Source: Holophaga sp.
Lineage (GTDB): Bacteria; Acidobacteriota; Holophagae; Holophagales; Holophagaceae
DNA: 64,000 nt
Assembly: GCA_016715205.1 (NCBI GenBank)
Contig: JADKBC010000001.1
Location: 62,001-126,000, forward strand
Direction: 5' to 3'
Part shown: positions 35,657 to 44,343 of the stretch, in pieces
Layout of the letters: every line of letters begins with the position of its first letter
Position numbering within the stretch: the first letter of the stretch is position 1
Position numbers and translations under genes: made by a program
The notes under the pieces: model-generated
Seen by the model: the letters and a program-made list of their open reading frames with translations, nothing else
The model's database searches: none
What the model was told of the DNA's origin: nothing

Positions 35657-38434
35657 CTAGAAATTCAGGCGCAGCCCTATTCGGAGGTTTCGCGGCGTCT
35701 GCGCCGTGCTCGGTTTCAGGTAGTCTTTGTTGATTTCAGAGGGGCCACCAGCCATAGGCACTCGATCTGGCAACGGATTTGCATTCGAGCGGGTTTGGTA
35801 GGTGACGGTTGTTCCCCAGTTGAACACATTGAACACATCCAAATACGCTTCCAGTTTCACCTTCTTGGACAATGGGAAGGCCTGACTGATTCGAAGATCG
35901 AAGTAATTCAGAGTTGGATATTTCTCGGCACCACGGGGCTCCGCAAAAATGTTCCCAGAGAAATTTCCAAAGGGGTTTACATCCGGATCATAGAAGTCGA
36001 CATACACGGTGCGAGTCCAGCGTAGACCGTTGAGAGAGGTAAAGGTGGGCGTAATCCGGGTGTTTAGAACCGGCACCTGGTAGCTTCCTCGGATCTTGAT
36101 TTCGTTATCGGCCACGCCCCCAAGGATTCCGTCGGCGTTGATCAAGTTATTCGGGTTCTCGAAGGTTGAATCCCCTGCCCGGATATTGGAGGCATTGCCA
36201 TAGGCCCGTGCGCGGGTGTAACTGGCCGTGAGGCTCCAGTTATCCGCAAGCTTGCGGTCTACGGCCACGGTCCAGGCATAGTAGGCTCGCTTTGCCTTTT
36301 CGCTGTTGTGAATGTACCAGTCCTGATCCTGGTAGTTGAGATAATCCGAAATGGCGATCTGCCGAGTAGTAATGGGATCAAAGATGAAATGAGAGGTGGG
36401 ATCGAGGACCAGTTGCGCATCCTCACGGATCAGAGATTGTTTCCACTTTCGATAAATCCACGTGGCAGAAAGCGACCATTTTTGACCTAATTTTGCTTCG
36501 TAGGAAACGGTTGTCTCGTCGATATAGGGCTGTTTCGCATTGGGATCGATTCGGCTGGATTCTCCTCCGCGGTCAGAGGGTGTCGTACCCACCAGGTTCA
36601 CCGGGGGATTATGGACATCGGTGAAAACGGTCCCAGATGCCCAGGAATACCTCAGGATGTGGGGATAGGCACCCGGAATCGCACGATCCACGAACGACGC
36701 ATCGGCTGGGGAGAAGAAACGGCCCCAGTGCATCCTAAGCAAATGGCGTTGATCTGCGGTCAGCGCGTAGGTCAGGCCCATACGTGGCGCGAGGGTGTTG
36801 GTATTCCAGAGCTCTACTCCACCCTTGGGGCGAATTTTGAACTGCTCAAAGCGGAGCCCAGGCCGAAGCGTAAGACGGTCATTAACGGTCCAGGTGTCCT
36901 GAACAAAAATCGTGGAACGATCCAACCATTCTCTAATGTTGGCCGGGTCATAGGTCTGCGCGTATCGCGTGATGAAGGGCGAAAGCCCATCGCCAAGGTC
37001 AGACCAAGCCTTAAGAAGGTAGCCCCCCGGATTTCGCTGAAGGGTTTCGCTGGAAGCCTGCTCCCGTTCCATCCCGATCCGAAGGGCATGGCTATCACCG
37101 GAAGAAAGGAGCCCCGTTTTAAAATAGTCGAGGGTGGCAGAAAAACTGGTTCGAGTGCGCTTGTTGTACTCGATGAGATCTACGTTATTGAAGTAAAGGT
37201 TCCCATCAATCTCCAGAGGAGGAGTCTCCCCGTTGTAGGGAAGGACATTGTATTCCCCCTTGAAACCATTGGCTTTTAGGGTCATGACCATGTTCTGGCC
37301 GATGCTTTGCGTCCAGGTGATCGTGGCGTATTGGCTTGGGCTCTCCTGGAAGCCGCCGGCTTCTGGTTCGTATACACCCCACGACTCGTTGGTGTACTTG
37401 TGCTCGATGTTGCGGGTGTCATATTCAATCAGGCCTTCAAGAGTCGCAGACGGCAGCGCCTGCCACGTCAGCTTCCCTAGGAAGCGGTTGCTCTTGACCT
37501 GCCGCGGAAGACTAGTTCCGATATTTGTGGTTTCTTGATTCTCGCGTTCCGCAGAGATAAAAAACCAAAGACGATCCTTGAGAATCGGTCCACCGACGTT
37601 CACCGATGCATCCCAGTTTTTCGTGGCCGGCACATCCTTATCACTGGCAGTCCAATTCCAATCTTTATTGCTGCTTCGGGCCTGCCAACTGGAAGTGTCG
37701 TAATAGGAGCTCACCACTCCAGAGAATTCATTACCGCCTCGCTTCACGACCGTATTGATGAAGCCGCCTGTGAAACCACCGAATTCTGCAGGCGCACCTA
37801 CACCGCCCACCTGGACTTCGTCGAACCAATCAAGATTGGTATAGATCCACTGGGTGCCCCCGGAGGGATCACCAACGTTAATCCCATCCATCAGATAGGC
37901 ATTTGCGCCACGACTGGTGCCGCCCCAAGCGCTGCCACCATTGACACCGGGCGTGAGGTTCAAAATATCACTCAGGGACCTGCTGGCCGTGGGTAGCTGG
38001 CTGATGGCATCTACCTGATAGTTCTGGGTTACCGTTGCCCCCGCCCCTTCCACATCCTTGGCCTGGGCCACCACTTCCACCGTCGCCGCCGCCACGGCCT
38101 GGAACTTCCAATTCAGGGTGGACGTGCGCCCCAATTCCAGGATTTCGATGCCGCTCATGGGCGAGAAGGAGGGCGCTTCCACCACCACGCGGTAGAGGCC
38201 TGGTGGCAGCGCGGGCATGCGATAGCTGCCATTGGCGGAGGTCTTCATGACCTTTTCGCCGCCGATGAGCGCGGCTGAGGTTAGGCGCACCGTGGCGCCT
38301 GCCAGAGGCGCCCCTTGGGGATCACGCACCACGCCCATGAGGGCGGAGGTGGTGGCTCCCTGTCCGATCAGAACAGCGGGGCTTGCGATGAGTGCCAGCA
38401 TCAGGGCACTCAGCTGGCGGGTGGGGTGGGCCAT
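35657..38434 (-). CDS. Oar-type TonB-dependent receptor with carboxypeptidase-regulatory-like domain
   Basis: An outer-membrane receptor of 925 residues. Signal peptide about 1-25 (RQLSALMLALIASPAVLIGQG). The CarboxypepD_reg-like domain (about 28-110: GVVRDPQGAPLAGATVRLTS, GSYRMPALPPGLYRVVVEAPSF) is followed by a plug (RSLSDILNLTPGVNGGSAWGG, AYLMDGINVGDP, FDEVQVGGVGAPAEFGGFTGGFINTVVKRGGNEFSG) and a large barrel ending LRIGLRLNF. This is the Oar layout abundant in Acidobacteriota. Start 38434 follows GGAGG; the frame extends to 38578 across the divergent promoter. Substrate unknown; the divergent RpiR/SIS regulator hints at a sugar-phosphate link. Confidence 0.9.
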   Translation of the reverse strand: MAHPTRQLSALMLALIASPAVLIGQGATTSALMGVVRDPQGAPLAGATVRLTSAALIGGEKVMKTSANGSYRMPALPPGLYRVVVEAPSFSPMSGIEILELGRTSTLNWKFQAVAAATVEVVAQAKDVEGAGATVTQNYQVDAISQLPTASRSLSDILNLTPGVNGGSAWGGTSRGANAYLMDGINVGDPSGGTQWIYTNLDWFDEVQVGGVGAPAEFGGFTGGFINTVVKRGGNEFSGVVSSYYDTSSWQARSSNKDWNWTASDKDVPATKNWDASVNVGGPILKDRLWFFISAERENQETTNIGTSLPRQVKSNRFLGKLTWQALPSATLEGLIEYDTRNIEHKYTNESWGVYEPEAGGFQESPSQYATITWTQSIGQNMVMTLKANGFKGEYNVLPYNGETPPLEIDGNLYFNNVDLIEYNKRTRTSFSATLDYFKTGLLSSGDSHALRIGMEREQASSETLQRNPGGYLLKAWSDLGDGLSPFITRYAQTYDPANIREWLDRSTIFVQDTWTVNDRLTLRPGLRFEQFKIRPKGGVELWNTNTLAPRMGLTYALTADQRHLLRMHWGRFFSPADASFVDRAIPGAYPHILRYSWASGTVFTDVHNPPVNLVGTTPSDRGGESSRIDPNAKQPYIDETTVSYEAKLGQKWSLSATWIYRKWKQSLIREDAQLVLDPTSHFIFDPITTRQIAISDYLNYQDQDWYIHNSEKAKRAYYAWTVAVDRKLADNWSLTASYTRARAYGNASNIRAGDSTFENPNNLINADGILGGVADNEIKIRGSYQVPVLNTRITPTFTSLNGLRWTRTVYVDFYDPDVNPFGNFSGNIFAEPRGAEKYPTLNYFDLRISQAFPLSKKVKLEAYLDVFNVFNWGTTVTYQTRSNANPLPDRVPMAGGPSEINKDYLKPSTAQTPRNLRIGLRLNF

Positions 38435-38451
38435 GATCGCCTCCGAAAATA

Positions 38452-38505
38452 AATTGCCGCTTAGGCGGTATATGTGAAAATGAATTGCCGGTCTCTCCTT
38501 GTCAA
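38452..38505 (-). promoter_or_regulatory. Divergent receptor/RpiR promoter region with AATTGCCG direct repeats
   Basis: On the minus strand TTGACA (38500-38505) and, 17 bases on, CATTTT (38477-38482) form a sigma-70-like promoter reading toward the receptor. Two direct copies of AATTGCCG (plus strand 38452-38459 and 38483-38490) lie 31 bases apart, three helical turns; the upper copy falls in the promoter spacer. A good operator candidate for the adjacent RpiR protein. Confidence 0.5.
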
Positions 38506-38563
38506 GCAAAAACGCAGGACCGGGCCGCCGGATCTCGGGGGAGGATGGATGAGGGGAACCATC

Positions 38564-39415
38564 ATGAGCTCGCGACACCGGACACTACTTTCCCGTTTGC
38601 ACCAGGCCGAAGGTCTTTCCGTGGGCCATCGAAAGTTGGCCGAACTGCTTCTTGGGCATCCGCTGGAAGCTCCCTTTTGGGGCATCGAAGAGGTTGCCCT
38701 AAAATCCGGGACCAGCACTTCAGCGGTGGTTCGCTTCGCCAAGCGCCTGGGTTATACCGGCTTCACCGAACTGAAGCGGGATCTCGTCGCTGAAATGCAG
38801 TTGCGTTCCCACGGCGAAGGCCGCTTGGTCACCGCACCCCATGGCATCTTGGCCACCCTCGCCGAGGTGGCCACCCGGGATATACAGAATCTCGAGCGCC
38901 TCACCCACTTGATGGATGAGACGGAACTCACCGCCGTCGTGAACCTGCTGGGACGCGCCCGGAGTCGAGTGCTGATCGGTCACGGCGTGTCCTGGGTCAT
39001 GGCCACGCAGTTGGGCTATGTGCTTACCATGGCGGGCCTCACCACCGTGGCCGGCAACCCCGCCGAGTTCGCCCGCCAAGTGGCCAACCTGGGACCAAAA
39101 GATGTGCTGGTGGCCTTCAGCTTCCCGCCCTATTCCCAGGAAACCCTCAATGTGGCGAGTTTCGCCAAATCCCGAAAAATCCCCGTCATTGCCATCACGG
39201 ACCGCCGAGAGTCTCCCCTAGGAAAGAGTGCGACCCACGCCCTAGCCGTGCCCGGAGAAAGCCTCTTTTTCAGCCAAAGCCTCGCGGCGTTCAATGCCCT
39301 TACCCATACCCTGGCCACCACCCTGGCCAATCGCAATCCGACAGGCATCATTGATCGCCTGCGCGAAGCTGAAAAGGTTTCCGAGGACTTATTCACAAAG
39401 GACTGGAAGTCCTAG
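38564..39415 (+). CDS. MurR/RpiR-family regulator with SIS sugar-phosphate domain
   Basis: A transcriptional regulator of 283 residues. The N-terminal HTH_6 domain (LSVGHRKLAELLLGHPLEAPFWGIEEVALKSGTSTSAVVRFAKRLGYTGFTELKRDLVAEM, about residues 15-80) binds DNA. The C-terminal SIS domain (about 120-255; RVLIGHGVSWVMATQLGYVL, DVLVAFSFPPYSQETLNVASFAK, PVIAITDRRESPLGKSATHAL) binds a phosphosugar. The ATG at 38564 follows GAGGGG with seven-base spacing; an ATG at 38549 is also possible. Divergence from the Oar-type receptor suggests control of that receptor in response to a sugar phosphate. Confidence 0.88.
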   Translation: MSSRHRTLLSRLHQAEGLSVGHRKLAELLLGHPLEAPFWGIEEVALKSGTSTSAVVRFAKRLGYTGFTELKRDLVAEMQLRSHGEGRLVTAPHGILATLAEVATRDIQNLERLTHLMDETELTAVVNLLGRARSRVLIGHGVSWVMATQLGYVLTMAGLTTVAGNPAEFARQVANLGPKDVLVAFSFPPYSQETLNVASFAKSRKIPVIAITDRRESPLGKSATHALAVPGESLFFSQSLAAFNALTHTLATTLANRNPTGIIDRLREAEKVSEDLFTKDWKS

Positions 39416-39459
39416 CGCCATCACAGGCAAGCCCTGCACCTCCAGATCTCCGAAATCAT

Positions 39460-39518
39460 CCAACAAGCAAAAGCCCCGAACCAAGAAGGAACGGGACTTT
39501 CCCTGGTGCCTGGAGCCG
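39460..39518 (-). repeat. Duplicated 3' end of tRNA-Phe with its terminator (att-like remnant)
   Basis: This 59-bp block matches 41863-41921 (the tRNA-Phe 3' end and terminator) in the same orientation with six mismatches and no gaps. The last 15 bases (39504-39518) equal the acceptor end of the tRNA, including the encoded CCA; the rest corresponds to the downstream hairpin. The remainder of the tRNA is absent. The two copies are 2,403 bp apart and flank a single histidine kinase gene. It may also terminate the RpiR gene. Confidence 0.85.
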
Positions 39519-39672
39519 TGTAAAGCAGGCCGAATGAATTGGATTAAGTGAGAAATTATCGTTTTTTTCTACTTCACAGTTTGTTAGGCTGACGCAAGTC
39601 CCCGAAGACAGATGGCCACTCCAAGTCGGCATTTCTGCGCCGGGAACTCGGAATGAACGGAGATGGTTTCGA

Positions 39673-41595
39673 ATGTTTCACATCAGGAACGTGGTTCTTT
39701 GGAAAGCGATCCTTCTGACCGCGTTCTGTGCCACCGCCATATTCGGCCTCTGGTGGTGGGGCCTCATGAGATCTCCTGGCATTCAGGTTCAGGCCCGCGC
39801 CCAGGATTCCCTCTTACTGATGGAACGCACCATAGCCCGCGAACTGACCCGGGCCGAAACCACGGGGCTTGCCTTCGGAGCATGGTGGACCCGTGAACAG
39901 GGACGGCTGGATGATCCGGCGAAACTGCAGAATGTGATTTCCTTCCTGGAAAAGGGAGCCATCATCACGAACCTTATCCTGAGTCGGGAAGACGGGGATT
40001 CGGCTTGCATCGTTCGGAAGGATGGGGAATGGAACTTGGTTCTTTTTCGTTCAGGCCAGAATCCCAGGCGCTATTTAGTGGAGAAGGGGCGATGGGTTCC
40101 GGGTCCGATGAGCGATCGGGATGTCTATGATGCTCGTGAACGCCACTGGTACCGGTTCGGGGCTGCCCAAATGGCTCCCGCCTGGACGCCGGAAGCCTAT
40201 CGCTACTACACCTCGGTAGTGGGGGGATTCACCTACACCGTGCCGGTACGAAACGCCCAAGGAATACTCGAAGGCGTCATCGGGGTGGATGTGTCTCTAG
40301 AAGAGCTGACCCAGCTCATATGGGAGCACCAACCGACGCCGGGAACCCGCATGATGGTTACAGATTCAGCGAATCGGCTTCTCGTTCCGCCCCGGGCGGC
40401 CGGAATGCTCGATATTGGAACCCGTTTTGCCCATCACCTGATGGTTTTACCGGCGGGTTTCTTCGAGAAACTGGGGCGCGGAAGGATGAGCGGGCCCACG
40501 ACCAATGCCAGCCTCCTTGACTCCGGCAGGACCTACCTCGCGGTCAACGGAGCTTATTCGGACACCGGAAAGCCCCCCATGAACTTGCATGTGGCGATCC
40601 CCGAGGAAGACATCTTTCCCGGCCTTCGCCGACGGAGGATCTATTCCTTTGTGCTGGCGCTTGGAGCCGTTCTCGGCGTGGCGTGGAGCCTCCTGGATCT
40701 GCACCGTCGGATCGTGCGTCCCATGAGAAAGCTGGCCAATGAGGCAGACACAGCGGTGGATGCGGAACTGAACCAGAACTTCAATTCCGATATCTGGGAG
40801 ATCCAGCAAGTGGGCCAGCGGCTTCGGTTGGCGGGGCGAGCTGTCGAAGAGCGAAAACGCCTGTTGAGTCAGGTTGAGCACAGCCAGAGAGTAGATTCCG
40901 TAGGGATGATGGCTCCAGGCATCGTGCATGACGTGAACAACCAGCTGGCCATGGTGCTCGGTCAGATCAATCTCTGTCAGACCGTTCTCGAGGCCCATCC
41001 TGAGCTTCAACCCCGGCTGCGTGCGGCGGAAGGTGCAGCCATAAAATGCACGGAGGTTCTGCGTGGGCTCCTGGATTTCAGTCGGCCCGATCCGGGGCGA
41101 CGGGAATTGTTGAGCTTGAATGCCTCGGTGGAGGGTGCCACTGCGCTTTTGCGGCGCGTGCTGGGGTCTGCGGTCCGCCTTGAGGAAGAATTGGCCATGG
41201 ACCTTCCAGCGGTATTCGGGGAGCCTGTGAAGCTCCAGCAGGTGCTTGTGAATCTTGGGCTGAATGCCCGGGACGCCATGCCCGAGGGCGGCCTTCTGAC
41301 CTTCCGGACTTTCCGTGTGGGGGAGAATGCCTGCCTGGAAGTGAAGGATACGGGCTTCGGCATGACCGAGGACGTAAAGCAGCGGGTCTTCGAACCCTTC
41401 TTCTCCACCAAGGAGCCCGGGAAAGGCACCGGCCTCGGGCTGGCGATGGTCGCGAATATCGTTGCGGCTCACGGCGGTCAGATCGACGTGGCGTCCGAGC
41501 CCGGTGTGGGAACGGTCTTCCGGATCGAGTTTCCGCCCTCTCTGCGAAAACGCAATGAACTGAGAGACGCAGGCCGCCATTTCGATCCGGCCTGA
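39673..41595 (+). CDS. Membrane sensor histidine kinase with periplasmic Cache-like domain
   Basis: A 640-residue inner-membrane kinase. TM1 is about 11-29 (AILLTAFCATAIFGLWWWGL). A periplasmic region (about 40-315) has a Cache-like sequence (YDARERHWYRFG, YYTSVVGGFTYTVPVRNAQGILEGVIGVDVSLEEL), and TM2 is about 324-344. The dimerisation helix carries His419 in GIVHDVNNQLAMVLGQ, the NtrB-like H-box type. N-box NLGLNARDAMPEGG, G1 DTGFGM and G2 GKGTGLGLAMV form the ATPase domain (about 505-625). No response regulator adjoins it, so its partner is elsewhere. It lies alone between the tRNA-Phe remnant and tRNA-Phe, which suggests arrival or retention by an integration or duplication event. Confidence 0.9.
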   Translation: MFHIRNVVLWKAILLTAFCATAIFGLWWWGLMRSPGIQVQARAQDSLLLMERTIARELTRAETTGLAFGAWWTREQGRLDDPAKLQNVISFLEKGAIITNLILSREDGDSACIVRKDGEWNLVLFRSGQNPRRYLVEKGRWVPGPMSDRDVYDARERHWYRFGAAQMAPAWTPEAYRYYTSVVGGFTYTVPVRNAQGILEGVIGVDVSLEELTQLIWEHQPTPGTRMMVTDSANRLLVPPRAAGMLDIGTRFAHHLMVLPAGFFEKLGRGRMSGPTTNASLLDSGRTYLAVNGAYSDTGKPPMNLHVAIPEEDIFPGLRRRRIYSFVLALGAVLGVAWSLLDLHRRIVRPMRKLANEADTAVDAELNQNFNSDIWEIQQVGQRLRLAGRAVEERKRLLSQVEHSQRVDSVGMMAPGIVHDVNNQLAMVLGQINLCQTVLEAHPELQPRLRAAEGAAIKCTEVLRGLLDFSRPDPGRRELLSLNASVEGATALLRRVLGSAVRLEEELAMDLPAVFGEPVKLQQVLVNLGLNARDAMPEGGLLTFRTFRVGENACLEVKDTGFGMTEDVKQRVFEPFFSTKEPGKGTGLGLAMVANIVAAHGGQIDVASEPGVGTVFRIEFPPSLRKRNELRDAGRHFDPA

Positions 41596-41862
41596 TCAGA
41601 TGTTCGGGGTGAACGGAATTGAACGTCAACCTTCTCCCCGATGGCAGAAGGACGACCTCGGTTCGTAGGTCGACCACCCCGTGCCTTATTTGAATCGATA
41701 GCACCTCTCCGAGAACACCCCTCCCGGGAGTAGTCATGACAAGGGGAAAGCCTTGTGCGACAAGCTCTTCAGTCGAATTCAATGTAGTGAATTTTGTGGG
41801 GAATGACCCCCTGAAACGTCAGACTTAGGGCATCACATCAGGCTCTTTGAGGACAGGCGATC
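41596..41862. other. Gap between histidine kinase and tRNA-Phe terminator
   Basis: About 270 bases without a gene I can support. The minus strand is open from 41782 into the kinase, but its sequence becomes the antisense of the kinase and no family is seen. Short inverted runs are present (AAGGGGAAAGCCTT, and AATTC...GAATT near 41776-41793). No integrase fragment was recognised. Confidence 0.4.
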
Positions 41863-41871
41863 CCAATAAGC

Positions 41872-41904
41872 AAAAGCCCCGAACCGAGAAGGAATGGGGC
41901 TTTT
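41872..41904 (-). terminator. Terminator of tRNA-Phe
   Basis: A perfect 9-bp stem AAAAGCCCC...GGGGCTTTT encloses a 15-base loop, immediately downstream of the tRNA on the minus strand. Confidence 0.85.
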
Positions 41905-41906
41905 AC

Positions 41907-41982
41907 TGGTGCCTGGAGCCGGAATCGAACCAGCGACACATGGATTTTCAGTCCATTGCTCTACCAACTGAGCTATCCAGGC
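41907..41982 (-). tRNA. tRNA-Phe (anticodon GAA)
   Basis: A 76-base minus-strand cloverleaf. The acceptor stem GCCTGGA pairs with TCCAGGC, followed by A and an encoded CCA. The D-arm is GCTC-AGTTGGTA-GAGC, the anticodon stem/loop ATGGA-CTGAAAA-TCCAT gives GAA, and the T-arm is CTGG-TTCGATT-CCGG as GCTGGTTCGATTCCGGC. Its own terminator follows. The 3' end is duplicated at 39.5 kb. Confidence 0.97.
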
Positions 41983-42072
41983 TGGAAGAAATAGGCTATC
42001 AGGGATCCTTGCATTTTCAAGTGCGAAGCGAGGGCGGGTTGGGGCATCCTTGAAGGTTCGGAGTGGAATGAC

Positions 42073-42750
42073 ATGGCAGCCAATACGAGAAGTAAGGAAA
42101 TCCAGGTTCAGAAGCCTGCGCAGAGCCTGAAGGCCTTTCAGCAAAAACTGGATGCGGATGTGAATCCCCAGGTTGGCCTCATCAAACCACTGCTGATCGG
42201 GGCAGGGGTTGCGGCGGTGCTGGCGGTGGGGTTCTTTGGCATCCGGGCCTATCGGGCCAATGCCCTGGAAAAGCATGAGGCCGCCATCTCGGAGCTTATG
42301 CTCGAAACCCAGGGCGACGCGAGCGCGCCACTGGCGGCGGCCGAGCAGGAAAAGCGCATGCGCGAAAAGCTCCCTCGTCTGGAAAGCCTCGTCAAGAGCG
42401 CCCCCAGTGAAGCCAAAGCCTCGACTGAAGGCCTCCTGGTGGCTTGGCGCTTGCAATTGGATGGCAAGGCAGCGGTGGTACCCCAGGGCAGCGACCCTTG
42501 GAGCCAGTTGCGCTTAGCCCAGCGGGAGCTCGCCCAGGGCCAGCCCGAAAAGGTCGCTACCCTGCTTGGCCCCCTGCGCAAATCAGCGCAGCCGGACACG
42601 GCCTGGTCGCCCCTGTTCTGGGCCACCCTGCTGGATATGCACCGCCTGAAGGGTGATCGTGATGCGGCATGGAAGGACTACGCCGAATACAAGGCTCTGT
42701 TCAAGGATCGCGCCGACCCCTCTTTCGACAAGGTCATGGCCAGTATTTAG
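42073..42750 (+). CDS. Hypothetical single-pass membrane protein
   Basis: A 225-residue protein with a charged N-terminal cytoplasmic segment (about 1-35), one membrane helix (PLLIGAGVAAVLAVGFFGIRAY, about 39-60) and a helical C-terminal part with TPR-like character (QLRLAQRELAQGQPEKVATLLGPLRK, FWATLLDMHRLKGDRDAAWKDYAEYKALF). The build resembles the YfgM/TPR_21 group of single-span proteins that assist secreted proteins, but the sequence match is only in layout. It is 31 bases upstream of the pyrimidine phosphorylase gene and probably co-transcribed. Confidence 0.72.
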   Translation: MAANTRSKEIQVQKPAQSLKAFQQKLDADVNPQVGLIKPLLIGAGVAAVLAVGFFGIRAYRANALEKHEAAISELMLETQGDASAPLAAAEQEKRMREKLPRLESLVKSAPSEAKASTEGLLVAWRLQLDGKAAVVPQGSDPWSQLRLAQRELAQGQPEKVATLLGPLRKSAQPDTAWSPLFWATLLDMHRLKGDRDAAWKDYAEYKALFKDRADPSFDKVMASI

Positions 42751-42780
42751 TTGATTCGTTTTTGGTCTGGAAGGCTTCCC

Positions 42781-44082
42781 ATGCGCATGTACGATCTCAT
42801 CTATACCAAGAAGCTGGGCGGGGCCCTCACAGCCGAACAGATCACCTATTGGACCAAGGGCGCAGCCGACGGCAGCATCCCGGATGAACAGAGCGCAGCC
42901 CTGTTAATGGCGATCTGTTGGCGCGGTATGAACACGGAAGAAATCCTGGCGCTCACACTCAACATGCGGGATTCCGGAGACCGCGTAGACCTGTCCTCCG
43001 TCCCCGGCATCAAGGTGGATAAGCACAGCACCGGTGGCGTGGGCGACAAGACCACCCTTATCCTGGGCCCCATCGTGGCGGCCTGCGGTGTGCCCTGCGC
43101 CATGTTCAGTGGCCGTGGCCTTGGGCATACGGGCGGCACCGTGGATAAGTACGCTGCCATTCCCGGCATGAAGGTGGAACTCAGCATCGAGGAATTCAAG
43201 AAGAGCCTGCGCGAAACGGGCTTTGCCAACAGTGCCCAAACGGGCGATATCTGCCCCGCCGACCGCAAGCTCTATGCCCTGCGCGACGTGACCGCCACGG
43301 TGGAATCCATTCCCCTCATCACCGCCAGCATCATGTCCAAAAAACTCGCCGGGGGCAGCGATGCCCTGGTGCTGGATGTGAAATGCGGCGGCGGTGCCTT
43401 CATGAAGACGCCCGAGGATTCCCGAGCCCTGGCCCAGAGCATGGTCAATGTGGGAAAGGCTCATGGGATGAAGATCAAAGCCCTGATCACCCGCATGGAA
43501 GAACCCCTGGGTTGGGCCATTGGCAATTCGTTGGAAGTGATCGAATCCGTCGAAATTCTCAAGGGTATGCATGGCGAAAGCGATCTGGCGCAGATGAGCT
43601 TCCGGCTGGCTGCAGAAATGCTCGTGATGGGCGGCGCGGCAAAGACTTTGGCGGAGGCCCAGGCCAAGGTGGCGGAAGTCATCGCCAATGGCAAAGCCAT
43701 GACAATTTTCCGCACCTGGACCACGTTCAATGGTGGCGATGCCGCTTCCCTGGATGACTTCAGCCGTCTGCCCCAGCCCGGCCAGGTCATTGAAATCAAG
43801 GCCGACCAAGCGGGTTGGATCCACGCCGTCGATAGCCGCGCCCTGGGCATCCTGGCCATGGAACTGGGCGCAGGGCGCCAAAGCAAGGATGATGTGCTCG
43901 ATTTGGGTGTAGGTATCCGATTGCACAAGAATGTGGGCCAGGAAGTGAAGGCAGGCGACACCCTTTTCACGGTGTATGCCAAGGTAGGCGCAACCATTCC
44001 GAGCAGTCGTTACCTGCAATCCTTAACGCTCGGTTCCACAGCCCCAGCCACGCCCTCCTGGCTCCTCGAAACCATCGAATAG
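42781..44082 (+). CDS. pdp: Pyrimidine-nucleoside (thymidine) phosphorylase
   Basis: A cytoplasmic salvage enzyme of 433 residues, a typical length, that releases uracil or thymine and deoxy/ribose-1-phosphate from nucleosides. The N-terminal helical domain is followed by KVDKHSTGGVGDKTTLIL (about residues 80-97, the phosphate-binding region), SGRGLGHTGGTVDK (about 111-124, containing the family signature), and ITASIMSKKLAGGSDALVLDVKCGGGAFMK. The start at 42781 has GGAAGG six bases upstream. Distinguishing thymidine phosphorylase (deoA) from the broad pyrimidine enzyme is not possible by eye. A partner uracil phosphoribosyltransferase (upp) lies at 61.5 kb. Confidence 0.93.
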   Translation: MRMYDLIYTKKLGGALTAEQITYWTKGAADGSIPDEQSAALLMAICWRGMNTEEILALTLNMRDSGDRVDLSSVPGIKVDKHSTGGVGDKTTLILGPIVAACGVPCAMFSGRGLGHTGGTVDKYAAIPGMKVELSIEEFKKSLRETGFANSAQTGDICPADRKLYALRDVTATVESIPLITASIMSKKLAGGSDALVLDVKCGGGAFMKTPEDSRALAQSMVNVGKAHGMKIKALITRMEEPLGWAIGNSLEVIESVEILKGMHGESDLAQMSFRLAAEMLVMGGAAKTLAEAQAKVAEVIANGKAMTIFRTWTTFNGGDAASLDDFSRLPQPGQVIEIKADQAGWIHAVDSRALGILAMELGAGRQSKDDVLDLGVGIRLHKNVGQEVKAGDTLFTVYAKVGATIPSSRYLQSLTLGSTAPATPSWLLETIE

Positions 44083-44261
44083 GGCCTCAAATATCGGCAT
44101 GTTGCCAAGTCTCGTAGGTGCTCACCTTCGAGGCTGGCATGGCCGTTTGCAATGAATCACCAAAAGGTTCCCGATAATTTCGGACCTCTGTGACTTTTTT
44201 GTTGCACTTCTGGACGCAGGGGCAGATAAAGGAGCGTCCTTCCTTGGCATTTAGCGTAACT

Positions 44262-44279
44262 GGAACTTATTCAAGTTCC
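44262..44279. promoter_or_regulatory. Inverted repeat in the leader of the Oar-type receptor
   Basis: GGAACTT-ATTC-AAGTTCC is a perfect 7-bp hairpin 65 bases before the receptor ATG, within a 261-base gap that must hold the promoter and a long leader. It could be an operator or an mRNA hairpin. No known riboswitch pattern is seen. Confidence 0.45.
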
Positions 44280-44343
44280 GGATTGTCACGTCTCCTTCCC
44301 CCCACGCGGCTGCGGCCGCACCTTTCCCAAAAGGAGTTCCTAC

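Noticed and set aside
41078..41782. Minus-strand frame starting in the gap after the histidine kinase
   Set aside because: The first 60 residues look protein-like, but the frame then becomes Arg/Pro-rich antisense of the kinase; no family or ribosome site seen.
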